The position numbers and the translations under genes are program-made. DNA of 50,142 nt from Microbacteriaceae bacterium (GTDB taxonomy: Bacteria; Actinomycetota; Actinomycetes; Actinomycetales; Microbacteriaceae), in contig JAIXXG010000128.1 in NCBI GenBank assembly GCA_027490915.1, positions 1 through 50,142 on the forward strand, in the 5' to 3' direction. The notes under the pieces were generated by a model that was not told where the DNA came from, did no database searches, and saw only the letters and a list, made by a program, of their open reading frames with translations. Shown one piece after another: positions 37,608 to 50,142 of the stretch. Position 1 is the first letter of the stretch. Every line of letters starts with the position of its first letter.

Positions 37608-38411
37608 ATGAGCATCGATCGTCGCGTCATCGTCCTGCCCGACAAGCATGCTCTCGCGGCCGAGGCGGCAGACCGCTTCGTGGCGACGACGACGCGGCTG
37701 CTGCGCGAGCGCCCCGCGGTGCACGTCGTGCTCACCGGAGGAAGCGTGGGCATCGCCGTGCTCGCGGCGATCGCGGCGCACGACCAGTGCACGGCCATCG
37801 ACTGGGCACGCGTGCACCTGTGGTGGGGCGACGAGCGCTGGGTGCCCTCCGGAGACCCGGAGCGGAACGAGGGGCAGGCGCGAGCAGCGCTGCTCGACCA
37901 CCTCGCGATCCCGGCCGAGAACATCCACACCATGCCGGCGTCCGACTCGTGGATGACCCTCGACGAGGCCGCCGCCCACTACCGGGATGAGTTGCTGCGC
38001 GCCGGAGGCGGTGCATTCCCGGTGTTCGCGATCACGTTCCTCGGTGTCGGGCCCGACGGCCACATCGCCTCGCTGTTCCCCGAGCGCCCCGGACCGACGA
38101 TCGCGGAACCCGACGTCATCGCCGTGCGCGACTCGCCGAAGCCGCCCCCGGAGCGGCTGAGCCTCACGCTCCCTCTGCTCAACAGCTCCGAGCGGGTGTG
38201 GCTGGTGCTCGCGGGTGCGGACAAGGCTGCTGCCCTCGGCCTGGCGCTCGCGGGCGCCGCGACCGCGGACGTGCCCGTTGCCGGGGTCGGCGGGCGGGAA
38301 CGGACCGTGGTGTTCATCGACGAGGCGGCGTCGGCCGAGGTGCCGGAATCGCTCATCGCCCCGACCGAGTACTGGACCGGCGCGATGGATCAGCCGGACT
38401 GGCAACCGTAG
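37608..38411 (+). CDS. pgl: 6-Phosphogluconolactonase
   Basis: This NagB/RpiA-fold hydrolase of 267 residues opens 6-phosphogluconolactone. Seen are VLTGGSVG, the HLWWGDERWVPSGDPERNEG block and FLGVGPDGHIASLFP with the catalytic histidine. GGGAGG precedes the ATG. It is the last gene of the operon. The 52 bases to the convergent rbpA hold no clear terminator hairpin. Confidence 0.95.
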   Translation: MSIDRRVIVLPDKHALAAEAADRFVATTTRLLRERPAVHVVLTGGSVGIAVLAAIAAHDQCTAIDWARVHLWWGDERWVPSGDPERNEGQARAALLDHLAIPAENIHTMPASDSWMTLDEAAAHYRDELLRAGGGAFPVFAITFLGVGPDGHIASLFPERPGPTIAEPDVIAVRDSPKPPPERLSLTLPLLNSSERVWLVLAGADKAAALGLALAGAATADVPVAGVGGRERTVVFIDEAASAEVPESLIAPTEYWTGAMDQPDWQP

Positions 38412-38463
38412 TGCGGGCAGGCCTCAGCGCTCGTCCCGACCGCGGGTCCGCAGGAGGCTCGCG

Positions 38464-38820
38464 TCAGGCCGTGCCGCGGCGCTGACGGAGCTTCAGCAGA
38501 GCCTCATCGAGGATCTGCGCGGCCTCCTCGTCGGTGCGCCGCTCTTTCACATACGCGAGATGCGTCTTGTAGGGCTCGTTCTTCGCGACCTGGGGCGGGT
38601 TGTTCTTGTCGCGCCCGGCGGGAAGGCCGGTCGACGGCGAGTCGATGATCTCGGGGATCTCCTCCTCGGGGAGGTTCGCCGCGAAGTACCGCACGGTCTC
38701 GTTGCCCAGGGCGTCCCAGTACGAGATCGCGATGCGCTCGGCGTGGACTCCCCGGTCTTGCTCGCCCATCGGGCCCGAGCCGACGCGCGACCCGCGGATG
38801 GCGCTGCCGCCTGACACCAT
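38464..38820 (-). CDS. rbpA: RNA polymerase-binding protein RbpA
   Basis: RbpA (118 residues) is an actinobacterial factor that binds RNA polymerase with the primary sigma factor and stabilises open complexes. It has the canonical start MVSGGSAIRGSRVGSGPMGE, a beta-barrel core and the C-terminal sigma-interaction helix TDEEAAQILDEALLKLRQRR. The core lacks the zinc cysteines, as in mycobacterial RbpA. It starts 11 bases after the secG stop and lies at the end of the gap-pgk-tpiA-secG run. Confidence 0.95.
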   Translation of the reverse strand: MVSGGSAIRGSRVGSGPMGEQDRGVHAERIAISYWDALGNETVRYFAANLPEEEIPEIIDSPSTGLPAGRDKNNPPQVAKNEPYKTHLAYVKERRTDEEAAQILDEALLKLRQRRGTA

Positions 38821-38831
38821 GTCGCCGCCCC

Positions 38832-39080
38832 CTAGACCGCGCTGAAGCGCGTGATCAGGCCGAGCACGACGATCGAGCTGACCCAGACGAGAGCCAGCAC
38901 CACCGTGATGCGGTTCAGGTTGCGCTCGGCGACGCCGGAGGCGCCGAGGTTGGAGGTGACGCCGCCGCCGAACATGTCGGAGAGCCCGCCGCCGCGACCA
39001 CGGTGCAGCAGGATCATGAGGGTCAGAAGAAGGCTCGTGATGCCCAGGATGACCTGGAGCACGACCTGAAGGATTTCCAC
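38832..39080 (-). CDS. secG: Preprotein translocase subunit SecG
   Basis: This 82-residue membrane protein has two hydrophobic helices (about 2-24 and 54-77) joined by a glycine-rich loop (HRGRGGGLSDMFGGG), as in SecG of the SecYEG channel. I chose GTG 39080, which gives MEILQVVLQVIL and is preceded by GAGAGG; the longer in-frame version is unlike SecG. The secG-tpiA link is common in actinobacteria. Confidence 0.94.
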   Translation of the reverse strand: MEILQVVLQVILGITSLLLTLMILLHRGRGGGLSDMFGGGVTSNLGASGVAERNLNRITVVLALVWVSSIVVLGLITRFSAV

Positions 39081-39115
39081 GGGGTGAACCTCTCGCGCGT
39101 GTCGGACGATCTGCA

Positions 39116-39121
39116 AGCCTA
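39116..39121 (-). promoter_or_regulatory. Putative -10 element of secG-rbpA
   Basis: TAGGCT on the minus strand in the 64-base gap between tpiA and secG predicts a leader of about 29 bases. It would let secG and rbpA be expressed apart from the glycolytic genes. Confidence 0.35.
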
Positions 39122-39144
39122 CCGGACGGCGGGCTCTGGTCGGG

Positions 39145-41141
<1,997 letters not shown>

Positions 41142-41170
41142 GGAGTCCTCCGGTGGGTCGACGCGGCGCG

Positions 41171-42284
<1,114 letters not shown>

Positions 42285-42293
42285 CGACGCCTG

Positions 42294-42920
42294 CTATGAC
42301 AGTAGCAGGAGCCCGTCCGTCGTCGAACGTGCCGCGGCGAACCGCTCGGCCACGTTCTGCCAATTGACGATGTTCCAGAACGCCTTGACGTAGTCGGCCT
42401 TCACGTTGACGTAGTCGAGGTAGAAGGCGTGCTCCCACATGTCGAGCTGCAGCAGCGGCACCGTCGCCTGCGCGGTGTTGCCCTGCTGGTCGAAGAGCTG
42501 CTGGATGATCAGCCGGCGCCCGATCGGGTCCCAGCTCAGCACCCCCCAGCCGGAGCCCTGGATGCCCATCGAGGCGGCGGTGAAGTGGGCGACGAACTGG
42601 TCGAACGAGCCGAAGAACTCATCGATGGCCGCGGCGAGCTCGCCCGTCGGCTTGTCGCCGCCGTCGGGTGAGAGGTTCGTCCAGAAGATCGAGTGGTTGA
42701 TGTGCCCGCCGAGGTGGAAGGCGAGATCCTTCTCGAGCCGGTTGATGTTCGCGAAGGCGCCGGTCGCTCGGGCCTCCGCCATGGCCTCGAGGGCGCCGTT
42801 GGCCCCGGCGACGTACGCCGCGTGGTGCTTCGAGTGGTGCAGCTCCATGATGCGAGCGCTGATGTGCGGCTCGAGCGCGGCGTAGTCGTAGCCGAGCTCG
42901 GGAAGGGTGTAGACGGACAT
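42294..42920 (-). CDS. sodA: Superoxide dismutase, Fe/Mn type
   Basis: This 208-residue enzyme dismutates superoxide. Metal ligands are visible: H28 in [10 protein letters not shown]76 in [10 protein letters not shown], and the aspartate and histidine in [11 protein letters not shown]. No signal peptide is present, so it is cytoplasmic. Mn versus Fe cannot be decided safely. GGAGGAG precedes the ATG. It has its own promoter and terminator. Confidence 0.96.
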   Translation of the reverse strand: MSVYTLPELGYDYAALEPHISARIMELHHSKHHAAYVAGANGALEAMAEARATGAFANINRLEKDLAFHLGGHINHSIFWTNLSPDGGDKPTGELAAAIDEFFGSFDQFVAHFTAASMGIQGSGWGVLSWDPIGRRLIIQQLFDQQGNTAQATVPLLQLDMWEHAFYLDYVNVKADYVKAFWNIVNWQNVAERFAAARSTTDGLLLLS

Positions 42921-42953
42921 GGGAGTGAACTCTCCTCCGGTTATCGGGGCGTC

Positions 42954-42994
42954 CGGCCGCCGAGCAGCGGCCGCGCTGACGGTGCGTCAGTCTA
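42954..42994 (-). promoter_or_regulatory. sodA promoter with two inverted repeats
   Basis: TAGACT (42989-42994, minus strand) is the likely -10. TGACG-GTG-CGTCA (42977-42989) is a perfect 5-bp inverted repeat covering the predicted transcription start, a possible operator. CGGCCGC-N6-GCGGCCG (42954-42973) could form a hairpin in the leader before the ribosome site. No regulator is encoded nearby. Confidence 0.45.
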
Positions 42995-43040
42995 GTGGGG
43001 CCAACCGCCGGAAGGCCCAGCGTGTTCCCGCGATCGACGG

Positions 43041-43059
43041 GCGGCGGGCATCCCGCCGC
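43041..43059 (-). terminator. Terminator-like hairpin after whiA
   Basis: GCGGCGGG and CCCGCCGC pair perfectly around a 3-base loop, six bases after the whiA stop. No T-run follows. Confidence 0.6.
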
Positions 43060-43064
43060 GACAG

Positions 43065-44045
43065 TCAGTCGAGATCGAGGTCGGCGGGCAGGTTCGCATC
43101 GGTGCCCGGGATGCCGAGCTGCTCGGCGCGCTTGTCGGCCATGGCGAGCAGGCGGCGGATGCGCCCGGCGACGGCATCCTTCGTCATCGGAGGATCGGCA
43201 TGGTGCCCGAGCTCGTCGAGGCTCGCGTCGCGGTGGTCGAGGCGCAGCTGCCCTGCGTAGCGCAGATGCTCAGGCAGGTCGTCCCCGAGGATCTCCAGGG
43301 CGCGCTCGACCCGCGCGCAGGCGGCGACCGCGGCCTGCGCCGACCGGCGGAGGTTGGCGTCATCGAAGTTCACGAGCCGGTTCGCCGTGGCCCGCACCTC
43401 GCGCCGCGCCCGGAGCTCCTCCCAGGCGGTCACGGTGGCATCGGCACCCATCAGCCGCAGCATCGCGCTGATCTTCTCGCCGTCGCGGATCACCACCCGG
43501 TGCACGCCCCGCACCTCGCGCGCCTTGGCGGCGATGCCGAGCCGCCCGGCAGCCCCGACGAGCGCCATCGCCGACTCGTTGCCCGGGCAGGTGACCTCGA
43601 GGGCCGCCGAGCGCCCGGGATCGGTCAGCGAGCCGTGCGCGAGGAAGGCGCCGCGCCAGACGGCGGCCAGCTCGTCGCGCGAGCCCGTGGTGAGCTTGTT
43701 GGGCAGTCCGCGCACCGGACGGCGCCGGGCATCGAGGAGGCCCGTCTGCCGCGCGAGGGTCTCGCCGCCGTCGAGAACGCGCACCACGTACGCCGGAGTC
43801 TTGCGGATGCCGCCCGGCGAGAGCACGGAACCATCGCTGCGCATGCCGTAGAGCTCCGCGATATCGCGGCGCACGCGACGGGCGATCTCGGGGGTGTCGA
43901 GCTCGACCTCGACGGCGACCCGACCCGAGATGAGGTGCAGTCCGCCGGCGAACCGGAGGATCGTCGCGAGCTCCGCCGCACGCACCGTGGTCTTGGTGAC
44001 CGCCAGTTGTGCGAGCTCGTGCTTCACCTCAGCGGTCAATGCCAC
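43065..44045 (-). CDS. whiA: DNA-binding protein WhiA
   Basis: WhiA (326 residues) combines a degenerate LAGLIDADG homing-endonuclease-like N-terminal domain with a C-terminal helix-turn-helix ([26 protein letters not shown]). In Streptomyces it controls sporulation septation with WhiB; in non-sporulating relatives it is linked to cell division. It begins [14 protein letters not shown] from a GTG. It lies 43 bases after rapZ; the yvcK gene that often stands between them is absent. Confidence 0.95.
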   Translation of the reverse strand: MALTAEVKHELAQLAVTKTTVRAAELATILRFAGGLHLISGRVAVEVELDTPEIARRVRRDIAELYGMRSDGSVLSPGGIRKTPAYVVRVLDGGETLARQTGLLDARRRPVRGLPNKLTTGSRDELAAVWRGAFLAHGSLTDPGRSAALEVTCPGNESAMALVGAAGRLGIAAKAREVRGVHRVVIRDGEKISAMLRLMGADATVTAWEELRARREVRATANRLVNFDDANLRRSAQAAVAACARVERALEILGDDLPEHLRYAGQLRLDHRDASLDELGHHADPPMTKDAVAGRIRRLLAMADKRAEQLGIPGTDANLPADLDLD

Positions 44046-44088
44046 GGCGGTCGTCCCTTCACCTCGTCGAGTTGCTCAGCCTTCGACC

Positions 44089-44961
44089 TTACTCGCGTCC
44101 GAGGTCGCGGTGCTTCACGGTCACGCTCAGCGCCGGCAGCCGGCTGAGCCGATCGGCGAGCTGCTGCACGAGGGCGACCGAGCGGTGCTTGCCGCCCGTG
44201 CAGCCGATGGCGATCGTGGCGTGGCGCTTGTTCTCGCGGGCGTAGCCGGCCAGAACCGGCCGGAGCATCGCCTCGAAGGAATCGAGGAACTCCGCGGCGC
44301 CCTCCTGGGCGAGCACGTAGTCGCTGACCGCGGGGTCGAGACCCGTCGAGGCCCGCAGCTCGGGCTGCCAGTACGGGTTCGGCAGGAACCGCGCGTCGGC
44401 GACGATGTCGGCGTCGGCCGGGGTGCCGTACTTGAACCCGAAGCTCTCGACGGTGACCTTGACCCCCGGGGAGCCCTGGGCGGAGAAGATCTCCGTCACG
44501 GTCGTCGCCAGCTGGTGGATGTTGAACTCGGTGGTGTCGATGATGATGTCCGCGAGCTCGCGCACCTCGATCATGCGCTCGCGCTCGTGGGCGATCCCGT
44601 CGAGCAGTGTGCCGCCCTCCTGCAGCGGATGCGGGCGCCGGACCTGCTCGAAGCGTCGCACGAGCGCCGCATCCGTCGCCTCGAGGAAGACGACGCGCAG
44701 GCTGCTGCGCTCGCGCAGCTCGCGGATGATCGCGGCGAGATCGGCGAACAGACGCCCCCCGCGCACATCGACCACGGCGGCGATGCGCGGGAGCGCACTG
44801 CCAGGATGCACCGCGAGGTCGACGAGCGGGCGCAGCATCTGCGGCGGGAGGTTGTCGACGACGTACCAGCCGAGGTCCTCGAGGGCATTGGCGACGGTCG
44901 AACGGCCGGCACCGGACATGCCCGTGACGATCAGCACGTCGTGCGCGACGGATTCAGGCAT
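44089..44961 (-). CDS. rapZ: RapZ/YvcJ-family nucleotide-binding protein
   Basis: This protein of 290 residues has Walker A GMSGAGRST at 14-22, a Walker-B-like VVDVRGG and a C-terminal domain with FGFKYGTPADADIVADARFLPNP and IGCTGGKHRSVALV. E. coli RapZ controls glucosamine-6-phosphate synthase through small RNAs; in Gram-positives the role is different and less clear (YvcJ). It lies 30 bases after uvrC in the conserved uvrC-rapZ-whiA order. Confidence 0.94.
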   Translation of the reverse strand: MPESVAHDVLIVTGMSGAGRSTVANALEDLGWYVVDNLPPQMLRPLVDLAVHPGSALPRIAAVVDVRGGRLFADLAAIIRELRERSSLRVVFLEATDAALVRRFEQVRRPHPLQEGGTLLDGIAHERERMIEVRELADIIIDTTEFNIHQLATTVTEIFSAQGSPGVKVTVESFGFKYGTPADADIVADARFLPNPYWQPELRASTGLDPAVSDYVLAQEGAAEFLDSFEAMLRPVLAGYARENKRHATIAIGCTGGKHRSVALVQQLADRLSRLPALSVTVKHRDLGRE

Positions 44962-44991
44962 CTGTGGTCGTCCTCGTTCGGGGCCTTCAGC

Positions 44992-46887
44992 CTACCCGCC
45001 GTCCCGGAGAGCACGGTGGATGGCAGCGGCCATGGTGGGGCCGATGCCCGGCACCTGCGCGAGAGCCTCCTCGTCTGCCGCCCGCACGCGCGTCACCGAC
45101 CCGAAATGGCTCAGCAGCTCGCGGATGCGCGCGGGACCCAGCCCGGGGATTCCCGAGAGCACCGTGCGGATATCGCGGGATCGCGTGCGGGTCTGGTACC
45201 GGAGCGCGAACCGATGAGCCTCGTCGCGGAGGCGCTGCAGGAGGAAGAGGGCATCGGAGGACCGCGGCAGGATGACGGGGAAGTCGCTGTCGGGCAACCA
45301 CACCTCCTCCAGTCGCTTCGCGATGCCGCAGACGGCGATGTCGGTGAGCCCCTCGTCGCGCAGCGCGCGAGCGGCGGCGGCGACCTGCGGCTGGCCGCCG
45401 TCGATCACGAGCAGGCCGGGTCGGTAGTGGAACGCCTTGCGCGCGGGAGGCGTGCCGTCATCGGATGCCGTCGGTGCGGGCCCGGCCACCTCGTCGCGGA
45501 GGTACGCGAGGCGGCGGCGGAGCACCTGGTAGATGGCGTCGGTGTCGTCGCGCGCATCCGTGATCGCGAAGGTGCGGTACTGGTCTTTGCGGGGCAGGCC
45601 GTCTTCGAACACGACCATGGAGGCCACCGGGTTGCTGCCGCCGAAGTGGGACACGTCGAAGCACTCGAGCCGGAGAGGCGCCTCGGCCAGCTCGAGGGCC
45701 TCCTGGATGTCGGTGAGGGCCTGCGACCGGGCGGTGAAGTCGCCGCTGCGGCGCGTCTTGTACTGCTGCAGTGCGCCGGCGGCGTTAGTCGCCACGGTCT
45801 CGGCGAGGGCGGCCTTCTGGCCGCGCTGGGCGGTCTTCACGGTCACGGCACCGCGCTCCCCCGCTGCTCGGCGGCGCTCCGAGAGCACCTCCTGCAGCGC
45901 CGCGACGTCGTCGGGAACCGCCGGCACGATGACCTCGCGCGCGGGCGGGTCGGCATCGTCGTAGGCGTTCTGCAGCACCGAGTCGACGAGGTCGCCGATG
46001 GTCACGTCGAGCTCGGTATCGACCACCCAGGCGCGAACCCCGCGGATGCGACCGCCGCGGACGAGGAAGAGCTGCACAGCCGCCGCGAGCTCGTCGTGGG
46101 CGATGCCGAAGATGTCGGCGTCGGTCTGCTCGTCGAGCACGACGGCGCTCTTGGCGAGCACGGTCTCGAGGGCGCCGATCTGATCGCGCAGGCGCGCCGC
46201 GGTCTCGTAGTCGAGGTCTCTCGCCGCCGCGGTCATCGCCGTGCGCAGGCCGCGGACGTAGCTCTCATCGTTGCCCGCCATGAACGATGCGAAGTCGAGG
46301 GCGATGCTCCGATGCTGCTCGGGGGTCACACGGCCGACGCAGGGCGCCGCGCACTTGCCGATGTCTCCCAGCAGGCACGCCCGCCCGGTGCGGTGCGCCC
46401 GATCGTAGGTCGCCGTGCTGCACGACCGCATCGGGAACGCCTTGAGCATGAGGTCGACCGTCTCGCGCACCGCCCAGACCTTCGTGTACGGGCCGAAGTA
46501 GCGGGCGCCCGCGAGCTTCCGGTTACGGGTGATCAGCACGCGGGGCACCCGCTCGGCGAGCGTGATGGCGAGGTACGGGTACGTCTTGTCGTCCCGGAAC
46601 TTCACATTGAACGGCGGGGCGAACTCCTTGATCCAGGTGTACTCGAGCGACAGCGCCTCGAGCTCGCTGCCGACGACCGTCCACTCGACGCCCTGCGCCG
46701 TCGTCACCATGCGGCGCGTGCGCTCGTGCAGGCTGTGCAGCGGTTGGAAGTAATTGCTCAGGCGGCCGCGCAGATTCTTCGCCTTGCCGACGTAGAGCAC
46801 CCGGCCGTTCGCGTCGAGGAACCGGTAGACGCCAGGGTCGGTCGGGATCTCGCCCCGCTTCGGGCGCCACTCCTCCCGCGGAGCCAC
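44992..46887 (-). CDS. uvrC: Excinuclease ABC subunit UvrC
   Basis: This nuclease of 631 residues makes both incisions in nucleotide excision repair. It has an N-terminal GIY-YIG domain ([25 protein letters not shown]), a Cys pair region [13 protein letters not shown], a UVR segment near 210-245, the RNase H-like domain ([22 protein letters not shown]) and C-terminal helix-hairpin-helix repeats ([13 protein letters not shown]). I chose GTG 46887, one base after the uvrA stop (TGACGTG); longer in-frame starts fall within uvrA. Confidence 0.96.
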   Translation of the reverse strand: MAPREEWRPKRGEIPTDPGVYRFLDANGRVLYVGKAKNLRGRLSNYFQPLHSLHERTRRMVTTAQGVEWTVVGSELEALSLEYTWIKEFAPPFNVKFRDDKTYPYLAITLAERVPRVLITRNRKLAGARYFGPYTKVWAVRETVDLMLKAFPMRSCSTATYDRAHRTGRACLLGDIGKCAAPCVGRVTPEQHRSIALDFASFMAGNDESYVRGLRTAMTAAARDLDYETAARLRDQIGALETVLAKSAVVLDEQTDADIFGIAHDELAAAVQLFLVRGGRIRGVRAWVVDTELDVTIGDLVDSVLQNAYDDADPPAREVIVPAVPDDVAALQEVLSERRRAAGERGAVTVKTAQRGQKAALAETVATNAAGALQQYKTRRSGDFTARSQALTDIQEALELAEAPLRLECFDVSHFGGSNPVASMVVFEDGLPRKDQYRTFAITDARDDTDAIYQVLRRRLAYLRDEVAGPAPTASDDGTPPARKAFHYRPGLLVIDGGQPQVAAAARALRDEGLTDIAVCGIAKRLEEVWLPDSDFPVILPRSSDALFLLQRLRDEAHRFALRYQTRTRSRDIRTVLSGIPGLGPARIRELLSHFGSVTRVRAADEEALAQVPGIGPTMAAAIHRALRDGG

Positions 46888-46888
46888 G

Positions 46889-49783
46889 TCAGCGCCCCGC
46901 GGCTCGCCCAGCGGCGTCCGCCAGCAGCTCGCGCAGGAACGCGCCCGTGTGGCTGGCGTCGACCCGCGCGATGTCCTCCGGGGTGCCGGTCGCGATGACC
47001 TGGCCTCCCCCGGAGCCTCCTTCCGGCCCGAGATCAATGACCCAGTCGGCCGCGCTGATCACGTCGAGATTGTGCTCGATCACGATGACCGTGTTGCCCT
47101 TGTCGACGAGACCGTTGAGCACGAGCAGGAGCTTGCGGACATCCTCGAAATGCAGACCGGTGGTCGGCTCGTCGAGCACGTAGACGCTGCGCCCGTTCGA
47201 CCGCTTCTGCAGCTCGGTCGCGAGCTTGACGCGCTGCGCCTCACCGCCCGAGAGCGTCGTCGCGCTCTGCCCGAGCCGCACGTAGCCGAGCCCGACATCG
47301 ACGAGCGTCTTGAGGTAGCGATGGATGGCCGAGATGGGCTCGAAGAACTCCGCGGCCTCCTCGATCGGCATGTCGAGCACCTCGGCGATGTTCTTGCCCT
47401 TGTAGTGCACGGTGAGGGTGTCGCGGTTGTAGCGAGCACCCCCGCAGACCTCGCACGCGACGTAGACGTCGGGCAGGAAGTTCATCTCGATCTTGATGGT
47501 GCCGTCGCCCGCGCAGTTCTCGCATCGCCCGCCCTTCACGTTGAACGAGAAGCGACCCTGCTGGTACCCGCGGGCTTTCGCCTCGACCGTCTCGGCGAAC
47601 AGCGCGCGGATGCGGTCGAACACGCCCGTGTAGGTCGCCGGATTCGAGCGCGGGGTGCGGCCGATGGGCGCCTGATCGACGTGGACGACCTTGTCGAGGT
47701 GCTCGAGCCCTGTGACGCGGAGGTGCTTGCCCGGAACCTGCCGGGCACCGTTGAGACGGTTGGCGAGCACCTTGTAGAGGATGTCGTTGACGAGCGACGA
47801 CTTGCCCGAGCCGCTCACGCCCGTCACGGCCACGAAGGCCCCGAGGGGGAAGTCGACGGTGACGTCGCGGAGGTTGTTGGCCCGCGCGCCGACCACCGTC
47901 AACGTGCGATCGGGATCGATAGGGCGTCGCGCGACCGAATCGACGACGCGGCGGCGGCCAGCGAGGTAGTCGCCGGTGATCGACGCCGGGTTTTCGATGA
48001 GCGCGGCGTACGAGCCCGAGTGGACGACCCGACCGCCGTGCTCGCCCGCTCCGGGGCCGATGTCGACCACCCAGTCGGCCGTGCGGATGGTGTCTTCGTC
48101 GTGCTCGACCACGATGAGGGTGTTGCCGAGGCTCTTGAGCTTGACGAGCGTGTCGATGAGCCGACGGTTGTCGCGCTGGTGCAGGCCGATCGACGGCTCA
48201 TCGAGCACGTACAGCACGCCCGTGAGGCCGGAGCCGATCTGCGTCGCCAGACGGATGCGCTGCGCCTCGCCGCCGGAGAGCGAGCCCGCCGCGCGCGCCA
48301 TGGTGAGATAGCCGAGCCCGACCTCGAGCAGGAACTCGAGCCGCGCCCGGATCTCGCGGAGCACCGCGGCGGCGATCAGGGCCTCGCGCTCGGTGAGGGT
48401 GATCGACTGCATGAACGCGTACGAGTCGAGCAGGCTGAGCTCGGCGACCTCGGAGATGCTGCGGCCGTCGACCGTGACGGCGAGCACCTCGGGCTTCAGG
48501 CGCGCTCCCCCGCACTCCGGGCACGGCACCTCGCGGAGGTACTCCGCGAACCGCTGCTGCGCCCAGTCGCTGTCGGCCTCGGCGTACTTGCGCTCGATGT
48601 ACGGGATGACGCCCTCGAACCCGGTGGAATAGGTGACGTCGCGCCCGTACCGGTTGCGCCACTTCACCCGCACCTCGAAGTCGTTGCCGAGCAGGATGGC
48701 CTCCTGCACGCTCTGCTCGAGCTCGCCCCAGGGGGTGTCGAGCGAGAAGTCGAGGTCGCGCGCGAGACCGGAGAGCAGCTTCTGGAAGTAGCTGTAGAGC
48801 CCCTTGCCCTGCTGGTTCCAGGGCAGGATGACTCCCTCGTTGATGCTCAGCGTGGGGTCGCCGATCAGCAGCTCCACGTCGACCGCCATGCGGGTGCCGA
48901 GACCCGAGCAGACCGGGCACGCGCCGAACGGAGCGTTGAACGAGAAGGTGCGCGGCTCGATCTCGGTGAGCTGCAGCGGGTGCCGGTTCGGGCAGCTCAG
49001 CTTCTCGCTGAAGGTGCGCGCTCGGTCGGGCGAGCCGGCCTCCCGGTCGACGAAGTCGATCACGACGAGACCGTCCGTGAGCCCGAACGCGGTCTCCAGC
49101 GAGTCGGTCAGTCTCGTGAGGGCGTCGGGCTTCGCGACGAGCCGGTCGACCACGACGGCGATGTCGTGCTTGTTCTGCTTCTTGAGCGCGGGCGGCTCGC
49201 TGAGCTGGATCTGCTCGCCGTCGACGATGGCGCGGGCGTAGCCGGCGCCGGCGAGCTCGCGGAACAGGTCGACGAACTCGCCCTTCTTCTGGCTGACGAC
49301 GGGCGCGAGAACCTGGAACCGCGTGCCCTCCGGCAGTTCGATGAGCTCGTCGGCGATCTGCTGCACCGTCTGCCGCTGGATGCGCTCCCCGCACTCCGGA
49401 CAGTGCGGGATGCCCACCCGCGCCCACAGCAGGCGCATGTAGTCGTAGATCTCGGTGATCGTGCCGACGGTCGACCGCGGATTGCGATTCGTGGACTTCT
49501 GGTCGATCGACACCGCGGGGCTGAGGCCCTCGATGAAGTCGACGTCGGGGCGGTCGACCTGCCCGAGGAACTGCCGGGCGTAGGCGCTGAGCGACTCGAC
49601 GTACCGGCGCTGCCCCTCGGCGAAGATCGTGTCGAACGCGAGGGAGCTCTTGCCCGAGCCTGACAGGCCCGTGAACACCACGAGGGCATCGCGCGGGATC
49701 ACCAGATCGACGTCACGAAGGTTGTGGACACGGGCGCCGCGCACACTCAGGTGCGGAGCGGCTTCGAGGGGGGTGGACGACAC
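46889..49783 (-). CDS. uvrA: Excinuclease ABC subunit UvrA
   Basis: UvrA (964 residues) is the damage-recognition ATPase of nucleotide excision repair. It has two ABC modules: Walker [17 protein letters not shown] and [15 protein letters not shown], signatures LSGGEAQRI and LSGGEAQRV, and zinc modules with [12 protein letters not shown] and [14 protein letters not shown] plus CEVCGG. I chose GTG 49783 since it lies 7 bases from a TAGAAT -10, predicting a leaderless mRNA; ATG 49792 falls inside that -10, and ATG 49816 lies before it. Confidence 0.95.
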   Translation of the reverse strand: MSSTPLEAAPHLSVRGARVHNLRDVDLVIPRDALVVFTGLSGSGKSSLAFDTIFAEGQRRYVESLSAYARQFLGQVDRPDVDFIEGLSPAVSIDQKSTNRNPRSTVGTITEIYDYMRLLWARVGIPHCPECGERIQRQTVQQIADELIELPEGTRFQVLAPVVSQKKGEFVDLFRELAGAGYARAIVDGEQIQLSEPPALKKQNKHDIAVVVDRLVAKPDALTRLTDSLETAFGLTDGLVVIDFVDREAGSPDRARTFSEKLSCPNRHPLQLTEIEPRTFSFNAPFGACPVCSGLGTRMAVDVELLIGDPTLSINEGVILPWNQQGKGLYSYFQKLLSGLARDLDFSLDTPWGELEQSVQEAILLGNDFEVRVKWRNRYGRDVTYSTGFEGVIPYIERKYAEADSDWAQQRFAEYLREVPCPECGGARLKPEVLAVTVDGRSISEVAELSLLDSYAFMQSITLTEREALIAAAVLREIRARLEFLLEVGLGYLTMARAAGSLSGGEAQRIRLATQIGSGLTGVLYVLDEPSIGLHQRDNRRLIDTLVKLKSLGNTLIVVEHDEDTIRTADWVVDIGPGAGEHGGRVVHSGSYAALIENPASITGDYLAGRRRVVDSVARRPIDPDRTLTVVGARANNLRDVTVDFPLGAFVAVTGVSGSGKSSLVNDILYKVLANRLNGARQVPGKHLRVTGLEHLDKVVHVDQAPIGRTPRSNPATYTGVFDRIRALFAETVEAKARGYQQGRFSFNVKGGRCENCAGDGTIKIEMNFLPDVYVACEVCGGARYNRDTLTVHYKGKNIAEVLDMPIEEAAEFFEPISAIHRYLKTLVDVGLGYVRLGQSATTLSGGEAQRVKLATELQKRSNGRSVYVLDEPTTGLHFEDVRKLLLVLNGLVDKGNTVIVIEHNLDVISAADWVIDLGPEGGSGGGQVIATGTPEDIARVDASHTGAFLRELLADAAGRAAGR

Positions 49784-49790
49784 TCTCGTC

Positions 49791-49796
49791 ATTCTA
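49791..49796 (-). promoter_or_regulatory. -10 element of leaderless uvrA
   Basis: TAGAAT on the minus strand ends 7 bases before GTG 49783 and overlaps the alternative ATG at 49792. No LexA-like box is obvious in the 74-base gap to uvrB. Confidence 0.5.
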
Positions 49797-49857
49797 GGTG
49801 CGGGGTCTGACAGCATCCCGAGGCCCGGCGGGGCCGCCAGCGCGCCTCAGCGCCGCA

Positions 49858-50142
49858 TCAGCGCACGTGGCCGGCCTCGATCATGCCCCGCAGGTCTTTC
49901 TTGAGGTCTTGCACCTCGTCACGCAGCCGCGCGGCCAGCTCGAACTTGAGCTCGTCGGCCGCGGCCAGCATCTGGGCCGTCAGGTCGGCGATGATCGACT
50001 CGAGCTCGGTCGCACCCGCGGCCGCGAGCCCCTCGCGGCGGATGGCGGGCGTTGCCGCGCGAGGCTTGCCCGCCGCCGAGCGACCGGCGAGCAGCTCGGC
50101 GGTGTCGGCGCCCTCGCGCACGAGCTGATCGGTGATGTCGGC
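49858..50142 (-). CDS. uvrB: Excinuclease ABC subunit UvrB, C-terminal part
   Basis: The window ends inside this gene, so only the last 94 residues are seen, starting ADITDQLVREGAD. The end carries the UVR domain (ATELESIIADLTAQMLAAADELKFELAARLRDEVQDLKKDL), here spanning about 60-90, which contacts UvrC. The helicase core lies outside the window. It is on the same strand as uvrA, 74 bases upstream, an arrangement common in actinobacteria. Confidence 0.9.
   Translation of the reverse strand, partial: ADITDQLVREGADTAELLAGRSAAGKPRAATPAIRREGLAAAGATELESIIADLTAQMLAAADELKFELAARLRDEVQDLKKDLRGMIEAGHVR

Noticed and set aside
38412-38463. Possible terminator between convergent pgl and rbpA.
   Set aside because: No stem of useful length could be found by eye.
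43894-46998. A 1034-codon plus-strand frame opposite whiA, rapZ and uvrC.
   Set aside because: It lies antisense to three clear genes and has no recognisable domain.
46949-49663. A 904-codon open frame on the plus strand opposite uvrA.
   Set aside because: High GC suppresses stops in antisense frames; the translation is rich in Arg, Glu and Val with no domain, and uvrA is unambiguous.

Overview
This 50 kb stretch is chromosomal DNA from a very GC-rich actinobacterium, most likely of the Microbacteriaceae. Seen directly: dense coding on both strands, frequent GTG starts, short or overlapping gene junctions and a recurring TANNNT -10 motif. Lineage markers are RbpA, WhiA, OpcA, an actinobacterial-type GlgA, an actinobacterial SUF operon and a long transketolase-to-6-phosphogluconolactonase operon. 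The family-level placement is inference from gene content. I see no rRNA, tRNA, CRISPR array, insertion sequence, integrase or prophage gene. No gene-free stretch exceeds 300 bases; the longest is the 239 bp between sufB and ctaA.

Layout. (1) 31-7460, plus strand: a galactoside-utilisation operon with a LacI-type operator, GH42 beta-galactosidase, two CUT1 sugar permeases, a lipoprotein sugar-binding protein and a GH36 alpha-galactosidase that probably starts at a rare ATT codon. The transporter ATPase is not in the window. (2) 7513-12466: TrmH/SpoU RNA methyltransferase, then sirtuin, histidine phosphatase and YbaK-type deacylase, then (minus) a GT4 glycosyltransferase and an alpha/beta hydrolase. 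(3) 12485-18593: trehalose synthase, an exonuclease, ribosomal protein L31 type B, an orphan ABC ATPase, and divergent glgA(glgM)/glgC. This is an ADP-glucose to alpha-glucan or maltose-1-phosphate and trehalose module. (4) 18637-23748: SerB, a FabG-like reductase, DUF3099 protein, a small Cys/His protein, SURF1, an ABC-F ATPase and BioY. (5) 23868-30049: SUF Fe-S operon sufB-sufD-Rieske-sufC-sufT-like (no sufS or sufU here), divergent ctaA, and ctaB. (6) 30234-38411: tkt-tal-pgi-zwf-opcA-pgl. (7) 38464-42181, minus: gap-pgk-tpiA-secG-rbpA. (8) 42294-50142, minus: sodA, whiA, rapZ, uvrC, uvrA and the 3' end of uvrB.

Functionally, regions 6 and 7 are a core-carbon block (pentose-phosphate branch converging on lower glycolysis), with the storage-glucan and trehalose module nearby and the galactoside operon feeding hexose in. 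Region 5 couples Fe-S assembly to heme A synthesis, and SURF1 in region 4 serves the same cytochrome oxidase.

I found no wholly new biological system. The window is mostly conserved housekeeping. The more interesting signals are in expression: an apparent ATT start, an 18-bp intergenic region carrying two overlapping leaderless promoters, repeated leaderless promoters at glgA, glgC, the DUF3099 gene and uvrA, overlapping predicted leaders of sufB and ctaA, a duplicated gene end behind the SUF operon, and a tandem repeat in the gap leader.
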